A stretch of 64,000 nt of DNA from JAUILH01 sp965230535 (lineage in GTDB: Bacteria > Bacteroidota > Bacteroidia > Flavobacteriales_D > JAUILH01). Position numbers and translations under genes: made by a program. The notes beneath the pieces are model-generated. The model searched no databases. It saw only the letters and a program-made list of their open reading frames with translations, and was not told where the DNA came from. The stretch spans positions 1 through 64,000 of the forward strand of contig OZ246010.1 in assembly GCA_965230535.1 (NCBI GenBank), given 5' to 3'. This document shows, one piece after another, positions 28,646 through 36,950 of the stretch (position 1 is the first letter of the stretch; each line of letters opens with the position of its first letter).

Positions 28646-29538
28646 AGGCTCTAAGTTACGAATTCAAATAAACTTATTATCTCAAAGTAACTGATGGGAA
28701 ATTTGAAAAGTAACGCACAAAACTATCTTGAAAAGAGCTATGTGTAAATGGTCTAAACTCCATAATAGGAGAGGAGATCAGCGATAATTACATGATATTT
28801 CATTAGTGCCAATAGCTTGCAATTATGTTAAATAGAAAACGAGCATCCAAAGTGCGTTGGCAATGAAGAAAAAGACGGGCGTGTGCTGGGGTGAATTTGT
28901 GGCTTCAAGAAATAGCAATGGTCCTTGGATTTCTTGAAATTCTGAAAGAATTGGGCTGTGCAACAGCCATAGACACAAAGAGCGGGCGGATAGTATTTTT
29001 TTCTTCTTGATTTTTTGTTTCGTTTTGTATCAAGACAAAATGAAAGGAGAATCATGTAAAGTTTCTAATAACCGAATAATAATCAATCGGAGCGATACAG
29101 TAAAACTGATACACGGGCTGGCCGGAGGGCAATGGCAATTGTGCGTGAAGAAATTTTTTATCATAAAAAATTTAAGAAAAGCAATTTAGCGCCAACGTGG
29201 AACGGGCCGTAGCGGCAATTTAGCATAACGACTAATTATCGCGACAAAACCATGATAGGAACCACAGGCGGTAAACGAATGATGATAAATAGAAAAGACT
29301 ATTTACCTGGAACGAAAGTGCAAGGCAAGCGGAATGCAATGTAGCGCAGACATAATATGTGATACCTCCAAAATAAAATCAAGAACATCATTTTCTCTCA
29401 AACTCTTTATTAGAAAGGGAAAGACTAAAGTTAGTCCTCTAAACTAACCTCTGGAATCTAAGTCAAAGTTTATTCTAATCAATGGAAAACTAATCTTGAA
29501 TTTAAGTTAGAACATTCGTATTTCACTCTTTAAAGTAA
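28646..29538. other. 893-bp region with no credible gene
   Basis: No ORF here reads like a protein. GC content rises in 28850-29340. A perfect palindrome AAATTTTTTAT-C-ATAAAAAATTT lies at 29151-29173 (11-bp arms, 1-nt loop). I recognise no tRNA, rRNA or other known RNA. It may be decayed mobile DNA or hold an unknown RNA. Confidence 0.5.
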
Positions 29539-30231
29539 TCAAATCTCAAAATGCATTCCTTCCTTTAAAAGCTTTTGATATTTGGTTTTATTGAATCTGA
29601 ATAAGTTGCCTGGTCTTCCTGCTCCGGTGGATTTAGCTTTTTCATCCAACTCTTCAAGAATATCCAGACTCATAATTTTCTTTTTGAAATTCCGCCTATC
29701 AATCGCACGGTTGAGTAGGGTGGAGTATAACTGTTCCAGATCCGAGAATGGAAACTTCTTGTCCAGCAATTCAAAACCGATAGGTTGGTAACGGATTTTT
29801 GATCTTAAACGTTCTATGGCTTGATTAAGGATGTGTTGATGATCGAAGGCAAGTTCAGGAAGTTCTTCAATATTAAACCACATGGCTTCTTCGGCATCTG
29901 TTGATGCCTTGAGTTTGCTGAACTCACCGGATTTCACCAAACCAAAATATGCTACGGAGACCACTCTTTGTCTTGGGTCACGATTGGGCTTTCCAAAACT
30001 GTACAACTGTTCAAGATAGTTAATACTTACACCAGTCTCTTCAAACAACTCTCTTTCTACAGCCTCTTCCAAAGACTCATCATCTAACACAAAACCACCA
30101 GGAATGGCCCATTTTCCTTTGAAGGGATCGTATTTACGTTTGATCAGAAGAATCGAAACACCTTCGTGTTTGCTATATCCAAATACGATTGCGTCTACTG
30201 CTAGTTTTATATTTTGTAGCGTTTTCATCAC
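29539..30231 (-). CDS. nrtR: NrtR-type Nudix transcriptional regulator of NAD metabolism
   Basis: A 230-aa protein with an N-terminal Nudix domain and a C-terminal winged helix (about 150-225, KIMSLDILEELDEKAKSTGAG then GRPGNLFRF). The Nudix box is complete: G-x5-E-x7-RELFEETGV. In NrtR regulators the Nudix domain binds ADP-ribose or related NAD derivatives and thereby releases DNA. An intact box means it might also hydrolyse its ligand. It is divergent from the NADAR operon and 4.5 kb from nadV, classic NrtR targets. A palindrome beside its start is a likely autoregulatory site. Confidence 0.85.
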   Translation of the reverse strand: MMKTLQNIKLAVDAIVFGYSKHEGVSILLIKRKYDPFKGKWAIPGGFVLDDESLEEAVERELFEETGVSINYLEQLYSFGKPNRDPRQRVVSVAYFGLVKSGEFSKLKASTDAEEAMWFNIEELPELAFDHQHILNQAIERLRSKIRYQPIGFELLDKKFPFSDLEQLYSTLLNRAIDRRNFKKKIMSLDILEELDEKAKSTGAGRPGNLFRFNKTKYQKLLKEGMHFEI

Positions 30232-30250
30232 TCAAAAATAGCAAGAAAAT

Positions 30251-30275
30251 AAAATGTGTCAAAAAAACACAAAAT
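30251..30275. promoter_or_regulatory. putative NrtR operator 1 (next to nrtR)
   Basis: On the minus strand it reads TTTGTGT-N7-ACACATT, 20 bp before the nrtR start. It has the same half-site spacing as the two other operators. Its position suits autoregulation. Confidence 0.65.
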
Positions 30276-30280
30276 ATATT

Positions 30281-30310
30281 TTGATTAGTGAAGTTCTAGA
30301 ATTAGATTTG
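30281..30310 (+). promoter_or_regulatory. promoter of the NADAR operon
   Basis: Bacteroidota-type promoter: TTG (30281-30283), 19-nt spacer, TAGATTTG (30303-30310), matching TTTG/TAnnTTTG. The next operator covers the -7 element and start site, so binding there would block transcription. Confidence 0.7.
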
Positions 30311-30329
30311 CGTTAATAAAACACAAATT
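30306..30329. promoter_or_regulatory. putative NrtR operator 2 (NADAR operon)
   Basis: Minus-strand reading TTTGTGT-N7-ACGCAAA. It agrees with operator 3 before nadV at 20 of 24 positions. It overlaps the -7 box of the NADAR promoter and ends 4 bp before the start codon. Confidence 0.75.
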
Positions 30330-30332
30330 AAA

Positions 30333-30881
30333 ATGTACTCTTTAGGTTGGTTGAAAGACAAAGTCAATAGAAAACAAAAGGTTAAGTATCTTATGTTTTG
30401 GGGGCATAAACCACAGAATAAATTTCATATTGACTCGTCCTGTTTCAGTCAATGGTACAGTAGTTCTTTCTCCATAAATGGAGTTGCTTTTAAGACAGCG
30501 GAGCATTGGATGATGTACGAAAAAGCCAGACTCTTTGAGGATGATAAGATTCAAGAAAAGATTCTTTTGAGTAATTCTCCGGGGGCAGCAAAGGCCCTGG
30601 GAAGAGAAGTAAGCGGTTTTTCTCAAAGTATATGGGACGATCAAAAAGTATCTATAGTTACTAAGGGGAATTATCACAAATTTTCTCAAAATGAGAGTTT
30701 AAAGCATTTTCTTTTGAATACAGGAGAGAGGGTATTGGTTGAAGCGAGTCCAGTAGACAAAATATGGGGCATAGGGCTGGCTGGAAATCATGACCATTCG
30801 CATAATCCCCATAAATGGAAAGGACAGAATCTATTAGGTTTTGTGCTGATGGAAGTAAGGGATCAATTAAGAAATGAATAA
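30333..30881 (+). CDS. NADAR-domain protein (YbiA-like N-glycosidase)
   Basis: A 182-aa NADAR (NAD- and ADP-ribose-associated) protein. Diagnostic pieces are NGVAFKTAEHWMMYEKARLF (about residues 50-69), SPGAAKALGREV, a catalytic-site Trp/Asp region VDKIWGIGLAGNHDHSHNP and the end LLGFVLMEVRD. Members cleave N-glycosidic bonds in riboflavin intermediates and, in some cases, remove ADP-ribose from nucleic acid. In this operon, an ADP-ribose-related role is more likely. First gene of a seven-gene operon directly under operator 2. Confidence 0.85.
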   Translation: MYSLGWLKDKVNRKQKVKYLMFWGHKPQNKFHIDSSCFSQWYSSSFSINGVAFKTAEHWMMYEKARLFEDDKIQEKILLSNSPGAAKALGREVSGFSQSIWDDQKVSIVTKGNYHKFSQNESLKHFLLNTGERVLVEASPVDKIWGIGLAGNHDHSHNPHKWKGQNLLGFVLMEVRDQLRNE

Positions 30882-30887
30882 GAAATA

Positions 30888-31361
30888 ATGAGTGAAATAA
30901 CATATATAAAAGGAGATGCAACAACTCCAGTTGGAGATGGTAATAAGATAATTGTCCACGTTTGTAATGATATTGGAGGATGGGGTAAGGGATTTGTAAT
31001 GGCTATTTCAAAAAGATGGAAATCTCCCGAGCAGAATTATCGAGAATGGCATAAAAGCCAGAAGAAGTTTGGTTTAGGTGAGGTTCAATACGTTAAGGTG
31101 GAAAACGATTTGTTGATAGCGAACTTAATAGGTCAACATAAAATTCGTAAAGATGATGATGGAAACCCTCCAATTAGATATGATGCCATTTCAGCAGGTT
31201 TAAGGGATGTCGCAAAAAAAGCTCAGGAATACAATGCTTCAGTTCACATGCCAAGAATTGGTTGTGGATTGGCTGGAGGGAAATGGGAGAAAATAGAACC
31301 CATTATTGGTAAAGAACTGCTCTCTAAGGATATTGCAGTTGTCGTATATGACTTTGAATAA
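30888..31361 (+). CDS. macro-domain ADP-ribose-binding protein
   Basis: A 157-aa single macro domain. It has the N-terminal ITYIKGDAT, the ligand loop VHVCNDIGGWGKGFV, RYDAISAGLRDV and the phosphate loop MPRIGCGLAGGKWEKIEPII, the form found in ALC1-like and Appr-1''-phosphate-processing macro proteins. Expected activity is hydrolysis or binding of ADP-ribose derivatives; KptA, four genes on, makes ADP-ribose 1''-2'' cyclic phosphate, a related compound. It starts 6 bp after the NADAR gene. Confidence 0.88.
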   Translation: MSEITYIKGDATTPVGDGNKIIVHVCNDIGGWGKGFVMAISKRWKSPEQNYREWHKSQKKFGLGEVQYVKVENDLLIANLIGQHKIRKDDDGNPPIRYDAISAGLRDVAKKAQEYNASVHMPRIGCGLAGGKWEKIEPIIGKELLSKDIAVVVYDFE

Positions 31362-31371
31362 AATCTATAAG

Positions 31372-31776
31372 ATGAAAACTTTATATAGACCAATAGGTGT
31401 TAGAGAATACATACTAATTAAGCAGTCTGGTTACAAGGCTTTTCCACCAAGATTAGATTGGCAGCCTATCTTTTACCCAGTATTAAATCAGGCCTATGCT
31501 GAGCAGATAGCGCATGACTGGAATACGCAGGATGAGTTTTCAGGTTACTGTGGATTGGTAACATCTTTCAATGTAAACTCAAATTATCTGCAAAGGTTTC
31601 CTGTGCAAAATGTGGGTAGTGGTATGCACGATGAGCTTTGGGTGCCAGCAGAAGAGCTCTTGGAGTTTAATGACAACATAGTTGGTGGAATTCGAGTAGT
31701 CAATGCCTTTTTTGGAGATAATTTCTCAATTGGTAAGAATGAAATTGTTGGAACTTATTATGATCGATTCAAATAA
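31372..31776 (+). CDS. crystallin-J1-like small protein of ADP-ribose operons
   Basis: A 134-aa protein starting at ATG 31372. The pattern YRPIGVREYILI..GYKAFPPRL..QPIFYPVLN..AYAEQIAHDWN..ELWVPAEEL matches a widespread small family usually labelled ADP-ribosylation/crystallin J1. It is not a full ADP-ribosylglycohydrolase and no catalytic mechanism is known to me. It often accompanies NADAR and macro genes, which fits here. Confidence 0.75.
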   Translation: MKTLYRPIGVREYILIKQSGYKAFPPRLDWQPIFYPVLNQAYAEQIAHDWNTQDEFSGYCGLVTSFNVNSNYLQRFPVQNVGSGMHDELWVPAEELLEFNDNIVGGIRVVNAFFGDNFSIGKNEIVGTYYDRFK

Positions 31777-31796
31777 CAGAATAAAAAGTATTTGAC

Positions 31797-32786
31797 ATGT
31801 GGTTTAAAAAAATAATGGGGTTTGAAGAAAAGAACCCTGAATTCGTAAGAAGTAACGTAATGGTTGAAGGCGAGTTCCTTACTTCTAAAGTAAATGGGAA
31901 TACATATCAACATGGCAAACTGGAAGTTCCTCTATTAGAAGAGCTAAGAGATAAAACAAGTGCAATAGCTTCAAGTGGAACAAAACTATCAGTTTCTGAG
32001 TGTGTAGGAAATGTTCAGGAACTCCATAAAAAAGAGGAGAATGAAGGTGCTCTTTTTCAAGCAGCTTCTCAATTCAATCTACTTGAAATGGTGGGGCCTG
32101 ATGTAACTCCTGAATGGGGCATTGATATCTATGAAAAGGATTTTACCCAAGGGCCAGCATGTGCAATAGCATGCGGAGCGGGAACAATATTTAGAAATTA
32201 CTTTGTAAATGTTGATGGACAAATTGGGCAAACAGCTGCCAAGCAAATAGACTGTCTGGATGAGATGGGTAAATATTTGAATAACGAAGAATTACTTCTT
32301 TGGAAAATGTCTAATGGCTATGCACTGTGCACTCAGCAAGGTCTTTTGAGGATTAACAAAATACTTTCTGAACTTTCGGATCTGGACAGGGAAAAATTAA
32401 AGGGCAAACTTAAAACGGGTATTCATTGGAATACAGAAGTTACAATTTGCGATAAAAAACAGCTTGTAAGCCAAATATATTGTTCGGCCCTGCCCGTTGC
32501 TTATTCGAATATTAATCCTATATATTGGGAAGGGTTTTCAAGGTTAATCCTGGAGGCAACTTATGAAGCAACATTTCGTACGGCTTTGTTGAACTCAGAA
32601 GTTACAGGGAACAATAAAGTTTTTTTAACTCTTGTAGGAGGAGGAGCTTTTGGTAACTATCAAAACTGGATACTCGAATCACTTGCTAAATCATTGGAAC
32701 AATTTAAAGAGAGTGCTTTGGAAGTAATAGTGGTTAGTTATGGAGGGTCGAATAGTGGTGTTCAGAGATTAATAAAGGGTTTCTAA
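31797..32786 (+). CDS. macro/PARG-like protein of unknown activity
   Basis: A 329-aa protein with FQAASQFNLLEM (about residues 83-94), DFTQGPACAIACGAGTIFRNYFV (about 116-138) and a Gly loop LVGGGAFGN (about 282-290) near the end. These resemble the substrate loops of the macro/poly(ADP-ribose) glycohydrolase superfamily: a QASQFN-type segment and a final G-x-FGN phosphate loop. I have no firm family name. The operon context (NADAR, macro, KptA) supports work on an ADP-ribose compound. Assignment to the fold is inference. Confidence 0.6.
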   Translation: MWFKKIMGFEEKNPEFVRSNVMVEGEFLTSKVNGNTYQHGKLEVPLLEELRDKTSAIASSGTKLSVSECVGNVQELHKKEENEGALFQAASQFNLLEMVGPDVTPEWGIDIYEKDFTQGPACAIACGAGTIFRNYFVNVDGQIGQTAAKQIDCLDEMGKYLNNEELLLWKMSNGYALCTQQGLLRINKILSELSDLDREKLKGKLKTGIHWNTEVTICDKKQLVSQIYCSALPVAYSNINPIYWEGFSRLILEATYEATFRTALLNSEVTGNNKVFLTLVGGGAFGNYQNWILESLAKSLEQFKESALEVIVVSYGGSNSGVQRLIKGF

Positions 32787-32851
32787 TTATTATGGAGTGA
32801 CCTTCGTTTGTTTTGACGAAGAAAACTATCAGATTTATAAAACATGGTTAA

Positions 32852-33394
32852 ATGAGTAAACAACATAAACATATCAGTAAATTAATGAGCCTAATTCTCC
32901 GGCATAAACCTGAACATATTGGGGCTAAATTGGATGAAAATGGTTGGTTGACCACTGAAGAGCTTATCACTGGTATCAATAAGAAAGGAATGAGTTTGGA
33001 TCTTGAACTCTTGAAAACCATCGTAGAAGAAAACGACAAACAGAGGTTCGTATTGAGTGATGATAACTCTAAAATACGTGCTAATCAGGGACATTCTATA
33101 GAGGTTAATCTGGAGATGGAGGTTAAAACTCCACCCGAGTTCCTCTATCATGGGACCGTTCAAAAGTTCATTCAGAATATCAAAGAACAAGGACTTTTAA
33201 AGATGAATCGGCAACATGTACATTTGAGTGCCGACAGAGAGACTGCCATTAAAGTAGGACAGAGGAGAGGAAAACCCATCATACTGTCGGTCAGAGCTGG
33301 TGACTTATATAGAGACGGCATGTCGTTTTATCAATCAAAGAATGGAGTTTGGTTGACAGACCATGTTCCATCAACTTTTATAGAATTTAAATGA
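32852..33394 (+). CDS. kptA: RNA 2'-phosphotransferase KptA/Tpt1
   Basis: A 180-aa Tpt1/KptA enzyme. It has the N-terminal winged lobe (HISKLMSLILRHKPEHIGAKLDENGWL) and the ADP-ribosyltransferase-like lobe with FLYHGT (about residue 97), HVHLSADRETAIKVGQRRG and SVRAGDLYRDGMSFY. The Arg-His-Arg-Arg signature residues appear in place (R17-H18, H in YHGT, R in QRRG). It moves an internal RNA 2'-phosphate to NAD+, yielding nicotinamide and ADP-ribose cyclic phosphate. This consumes NAD and explains the link with NAD salvage and ADP-ribose enzymes here. It overlaps the next gene by 4 nt. Confidence 0.93.
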   Translation: MSKQHKHISKLMSLILRHKPEHIGAKLDENGWLTTEELITGINKKGMSLDLELLKTIVEENDKQRFVLSDDNSKIRANQGHSIEVNLEMEVKTPPEFLYHGTVQKFIQNIKEQGLLKMNRQHVHLSADRETAIKVGQRRGKPIILSVRAGDLYRDGMSFYQSKNGVWLTDHVPSTFIEFK

Positions 33395-33948
33395 TGACTA
33401 AGAAAGAGATTAACAAAGAGATCTTTATCGTGGAGAATTTTCTTACGGTTGAAGAATGCAGCGGTTACTTAGATCGTTTCCAAAATGAAAGTTTTCAAGA
33501 AGCAAAGGTCAATATTGATGGAGAGCAAGTCATGTTTAAAGGAATTCGAAACAATGATAGAATTCTATTTTTTGATGAATCCCTGGCACATGAACTTTGG
33601 ATGAAAATAAGAGAGTTTGTACCGCAGGAATTGGGACTTTACTCCGCATCTGGATTAAATGAAATGTTTAGAGTTTACAAATACTCCAAGGGGCAACGCT
33701 TTAAAATGCACATGGATGGAAGTTATCAAAAGAGTGAAAACGAGCAGAGCTTTTACTCTTTTCTAATCTATTTGAATGATGATTTTACTGGAGGAGAAAC
33801 AGAGTTCAGAAAGCTTGGTGTTATTAAGCCGCAAAAGGGACTTGCTTTAGTTTTTAGACATCGAAATAGACATGAAGGCAAAGAGGTTAAGTCTGGTGTG
33901 AAATACGTTTTACGCACGGACATTATGTATGCAAACGAGGATGAGTAG
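33391..33948 (+). CDS. 2-oxoglutarate/Fe(II) oxygenase, prolyl-hydroxylase type
   Basis: A 185-aa protein. The iron ligands are visible as HMD (about residues 106-108) and His in NRHEG (about 155), with a downstream basic residue in KYVLRTDIMY for 2-oxoglutarate. The fold pattern FYSFLIYLNDDFTGGETEF is typical of the P4H-like family. Substrate is unknown; in this operon it might modify RNA-repair or translation factors. ATGA overlap joins it to kptA. Confidence 0.85.
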   Translation: MMTKKEINKEIFIVENFLTVEECSGYLDRFQNESFQEAKVNIDGEQVMFKGIRNNDRILFFDESLAHELWMKIREFVPQELGLYSASGLNEMFRVYKYSKGQRFKMHMDGSYQKSENEQSFYSFLIYLNDDFTGGETEFRKLGVIKPQKGLALVFRHRNRHEGKEVKSGVKYVLRTDIMYANEDE

Positions 33949-34672
33949 AACAATAGTCATAGGAGATATCCATGGAGGTCTAAGAGCCTTAAAAGAATTG
34001 ATCGCAAATATTCAGATCAATGCAAATGATCATCTAATTTTCTTGGGCGACTATGTGGACGGATGGAGTGAATCTGCTCAGCTCATCCAGTTTCTAATTG
34101 AACTTGAAAAAACACACAAGTGTGATTTTATTTTTGGAAACCATGATGCTTGGTGTCATGATTGGCTGGAAAATGATCTATCAAATGATATATGGCTGAA
34201 ACATGGAGGGAAATCCACAATAGAGAGTTATGCTGAATTTTCAGAATCAGAAAAGATGGCCCATCTGGCTTTTTTCAAAAGGATGAAAAATTATTTGGTG
34301 GATAGTGAAAACAGGTTGTTTATTCATGCTGGGTATTCATCTATGCATGGACCTGAAAGGGAGCATTATCAAAGTAATTACAGATGGGACAGAACACTTA
34401 GGGAGACAGCGCTTGCAGTCCATGGAAAAGTTCAGAAGGACGATAGAGTATTTCCAAAACGCCATAAATTGTTCAAGGAAATCTATATTGGCCATACTCC
34501 GACATTGGAGTGGGGTATAGACCATCCCTGGAATAGATTAAATGTTTGGAATCTCGATACGGGAGCAGCCTTTATGGGAAAATTGTCTGCGTTGGATATA
34601 GATTCAAAGGTTTACTGGCAAAGTAGTCCTGTTCATAGTTTGTATAAAGGGGAAAAAGGGCGTAATAAATAA
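33941..34672 (+). CDS. calcineurin-like metallophosphatase
   Basis: I prefer ATG 33941 (MSRTIVIGDIHGG), preceded by ACGAGG and overlapping the oxygenase stop, over ATG 33929. Motifs are GDIHGG, FLGDYVDGW, FGNHDAW, HAGYS and IGHTPTLEWG, the full metallophosphatase set of the bacterial PrpE/serine-threonine phosphatase branch. The enzyme could remove phosphate from proteins or dinucleotides. Last gene of the NADAR operon. Confidence 0.88.
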   Translation: MSRTIVIGDIHGGLRALKELIANIQINANDHLIFLGDYVDGWSESAQLIQFLIELEKTHKCDFIFGNHDAWCHDWLENDLSNDIWLKHGGKSTIESYAEFSESEKMAHLAFFKRMKNYLVDSENRLFIHAGYSSMHGPEREHYQSNYRWDRTLRETALAVHGKVQKDDRVFPKRHKLFKEIYIGHTPTLEWGIDHPWNRLNVWNLDTGAAFMGKLSALDIDSKVYWQSSPVHSLYKGEKGRNK

Positions 34673-34694
34673 TTTGTGTATTTATTACGCAAAT
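34671..34694. promoter_or_regulatory. putative NrtR operator 3 (nadV operon)
   Basis: TTTGTGT-N7-ACGCAAA, 33 bp before the nadV start. It lies just upstream of a weak -7 candidate TACCTTTA (34708-34715), so it would overlap the -33 region. Confidence 0.75.
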
Positions 34695-34726
34695 AAAATA
34701 ATATTGTTACCTTTATATCAAACTTG

Positions 34727-36181
34727 ATGATTATGAATGCACTTTTAATGACAGATGGTTACAAAACTGGCCATCACCAACAATACCCTGAAGGAACCCA
34801 AGAAGTTTACTCTAACTGGACACCACGCAGTAACAAATATGCTCCAAATGGATCTGAAAAAGTGTTGTCATTTGGTCAGCAATATGTTTTTAAATGGTTG
34901 CACAATTATTTCCAAGCTCATTTCTTCTCAAAACCTAAATCAGAAGTCTGTGATGATATAAAGACTGAGCTATCTCTTTATCTGAATTGTGATTATGATG
35001 TCAGTCATTTTGAACAACTTCACGATTTGCAATACCTGCCGATTAGGGTGAAATCCCTTCCAGAAGGCACTGAAGTATCGATTCGAGTACCTATGATTTC
35101 AGTAGTTAATACACATCCCGAATTTTACTGGGTCACCAATTTCCTGGAGACAATACTATCTACCTGTTTATGGCAACCAATGACCTCTGCTACTATTGCC
35201 TTAAACTATAAGCGTATTTTTAAGAAGTGGGCCGAAAAAACGGATCCAGACAACCTTGGATTTATTGAGTTTCAAGGACATGATTTCTCCATGAGAGGAA
35301 TGGGCGGGTTAGAAAGTGCTCTGGCATCAGGAATGGGGCATGCAGCCGTGTTTTTAGGATCGGATACGTTACCTGTTATAAGTGGTATGAGACAATATTA
35401 TGAAGCAAAAGACTTTGTTGTTGGTTCCGTTAATGCCACAGAGCATTCTGTAATGTGCGCTGGAACAAAAGATGATGAAATAGGAACTTTTAAATACCTC
35501 ATGGAGACTTATCCAACAGGAATTTTGTCTGTGGTGAGCGATACATGGGATTTATGGAAGGTTTTGACGGAATACATTCCTGCACTTAAAAGTGATGTTC
35601 TTGCCCGAGATGGTAAATTGGTCATACGACCAGATAGTGGAGATCCTGTTGATATTATCTGTGGCGAAAAAAAAGAAGGCAACACACCTCAGGAAAAGGG
35701 AGTGGTTGAATTGTTATGGGACGTATTCGGAGGAACCATTAATGATCAGGGATATAAGGTGCTTGATCCACACATAGGTGCTATTTATGGTGACAGTATT
35801 ACAACGGAGCGTGCCGAAAATATATGCCAAAGACTTCACGAAAAGGGATTTGCCAGCACCAATGTGGTTTTGGGGATTGGCTCTTTTACCTATCAATTTA
35901 ATACACGAGACACCTTTGGATTTGCCATGAAAGCTACCTCTGTGGTAGTAAATGGAGTTAGAAGAGAAATCTATAAAGATCCTGTAACTGATGATGGGGT
36001 CAAGAAATCGGCTAAGGGTCTGATTAGAGTGGATTTTGAAGATGGAAATTACGTTTTGAAAGATCAGGTTTCAGAAGAACAGGAGAGGGGAGGTGAATTG
36101 AAAGTGATTTATGAGAACGGCAAGTTTTACAATTCCGTTAATCTAAACGAAATAAGAACAAGAATCAACACTATTATATAA
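34727..36181 (+). CDS. nadV: nicotinamide phosphoribosyltransferase
   Basis: A NAMPT/NadV enzyme of about 484 aa that makes nicotinamide mononucleotide from nicotinamide and PRPP. It has the family N-terminus TDGYKTGHHQQYPEGTQEVYS, the PRPP/nicotinamide residues in FQGHDFSMRGMGG, the catalytic His in ATEHSVMC, and RPDSGDPVDI for phosphoribosyl binding. Start may be ATG 34727 or 34733. It recycles the nicotinamide released by KptA and ADP-ribosyl enzymes. The next gene supplies PRPP, 4 bp downstream. An operator of the NrtR type precedes it. Confidence 0.95.
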   Translation: MIMNALLMTDGYKTGHHQQYPEGTQEVYSNWTPRSNKYAPNGSEKVLSFGQQYVFKWLHNYFQAHFFSKPKSEVCDDIKTELSLYLNCDYDVSHFEQLHDLQYLPIRVKSLPEGTEVSIRVPMISVVNTHPEFYWVTNFLETILSTCLWQPMTSATIALNYKRIFKKWAEKTDPDNLGFIEFQGHDFSMRGMGGLESALASGMGHAAVFLGSDTLPVISGMRQYYEAKDFVVGSVNATEHSVMCAGTKDDEIGTFKYLMETYPTGILSVVSDTWDLWKVLTEYIPALKSDVLARDGKLVIRPDSGDPVDIICGEKKEGNTPQEKGVVELLWDVFGGTINDQGYKVLDPHIGAIYGDSITTERAENICQRLHEKGFASTNVVLGIGSFTYQFNTRDTFGFAMKATSVVVNGVRREIYKDPVTDDGVKKSAKGLIRVDFEDGNYVLKDQVSEEQERGGELKVIYENGKFYNSVNLNEIRTRINTII

Positions 36182-36185
36182 GATC

Positions 36186-36950
36186 ATGTATAAAACTGAA
36201 GTATATCGAGATGGTCAGGTAACAGCCAAGATACTAGAGGATGGAAACTTGAAAGTGGAGATTAGAGGAAATTCTTATCAGGATCTTTTTGAAGCAGCCT
36301 CTATTAAAGAGGCATGGGATGAGAAGAACAAACTCAATAAACATCTAACTTCTGAATTGTGGATTTGGTGCTTAATAGGCCAACGCTCAGATAGAAGATT
36401 TGGAGAAGGACAGTCATTTGATTTGATAGTGATTGCTAGATTCATTAACTCAATGTCTTTTGACACTGTAAAGGTGTTTCATCCTCACAGTTCGGTATCA
36501 TTGGCACTCATTGAAAATTCGGAAGTCATATCTCATTTCCCGCAGGTCAAACAGGTGTATGAGACATTGAATAAACCAGTTTTGGTAAGCCCTGACGCTG
36601 GAGCCTACAAAACCACCCATGAAATTGCTGAGAAACTCAATGCAAGCCTTGTACCATCTAATAAAGTTAGGATTAACGGTCAGCCTTCTATACAAATACA
36701 AGGAGATGTCGACGGGCAAGATTGTCTAATTGTAGATGATTTGGCTGACGGTGGTCGCACATTCCAATTGTTGGCACTGTCACTTAAAAAACAAGGTGCC
36801 AACAAGGTTTATTTATATGTGTCTCATGGTCAGTTCAATCATGGTTTTGAGGAATTGAAGCAAAGTATCGATCACATCTATTGCACCAACAGTTACCGTG
36901 ATATTGAAGATATGTTTGTTACCCAGTTAAAGGTGTTGGGAGGTAATTAA
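36186..36950 (+). CDS. prs: ribose-phosphate pyrophosphokinase, short phage-like form
   Basis: A 254-aa PRPP synthetase, shorter than the usual about 310 aa. It keeps RSDRRFGEGQSFDL (ATP side), FHPHSS, VSPDAGAYKT and the PRPP loop DDLADGGRTF, which differs from the housekeeping DD-x-x-DTGGT. The short form paired with nadV is known from phages and salvage operons. It provides PRPP to NadV. Its stop overlaps the convergent HD-Pnk stop. Confidence 0.9.
   Translation: MYKTEVYRDGQVTAKILEDGNLKVEIRGNSYQDLFEAASIKEAWDEKNKLNKHLTSELWIWCLIGQRSDRRFGEGQSFDLIVIARFINSMSFDTVKVFHPHSSVSLALIENSEVISHFPQVKQVYETLNKPVLVSPDAGAYKTTHEIAEKLNASLVPSNKVRINGQPSIQIQGDVDGQDCLIVDDLADGGRTFQLLALSLKKQGANKVYLYVSHGQFNHGFEELKQSIDHIYCTNSYRDIEDMFVTQLKVLGGN

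Noticed and set aside
28828..29189. Two ORFs of 75 and 60 aa on opposite strands
   Set aside because: Their translations have no protein-like pattern, and they lie in a block without other genes.
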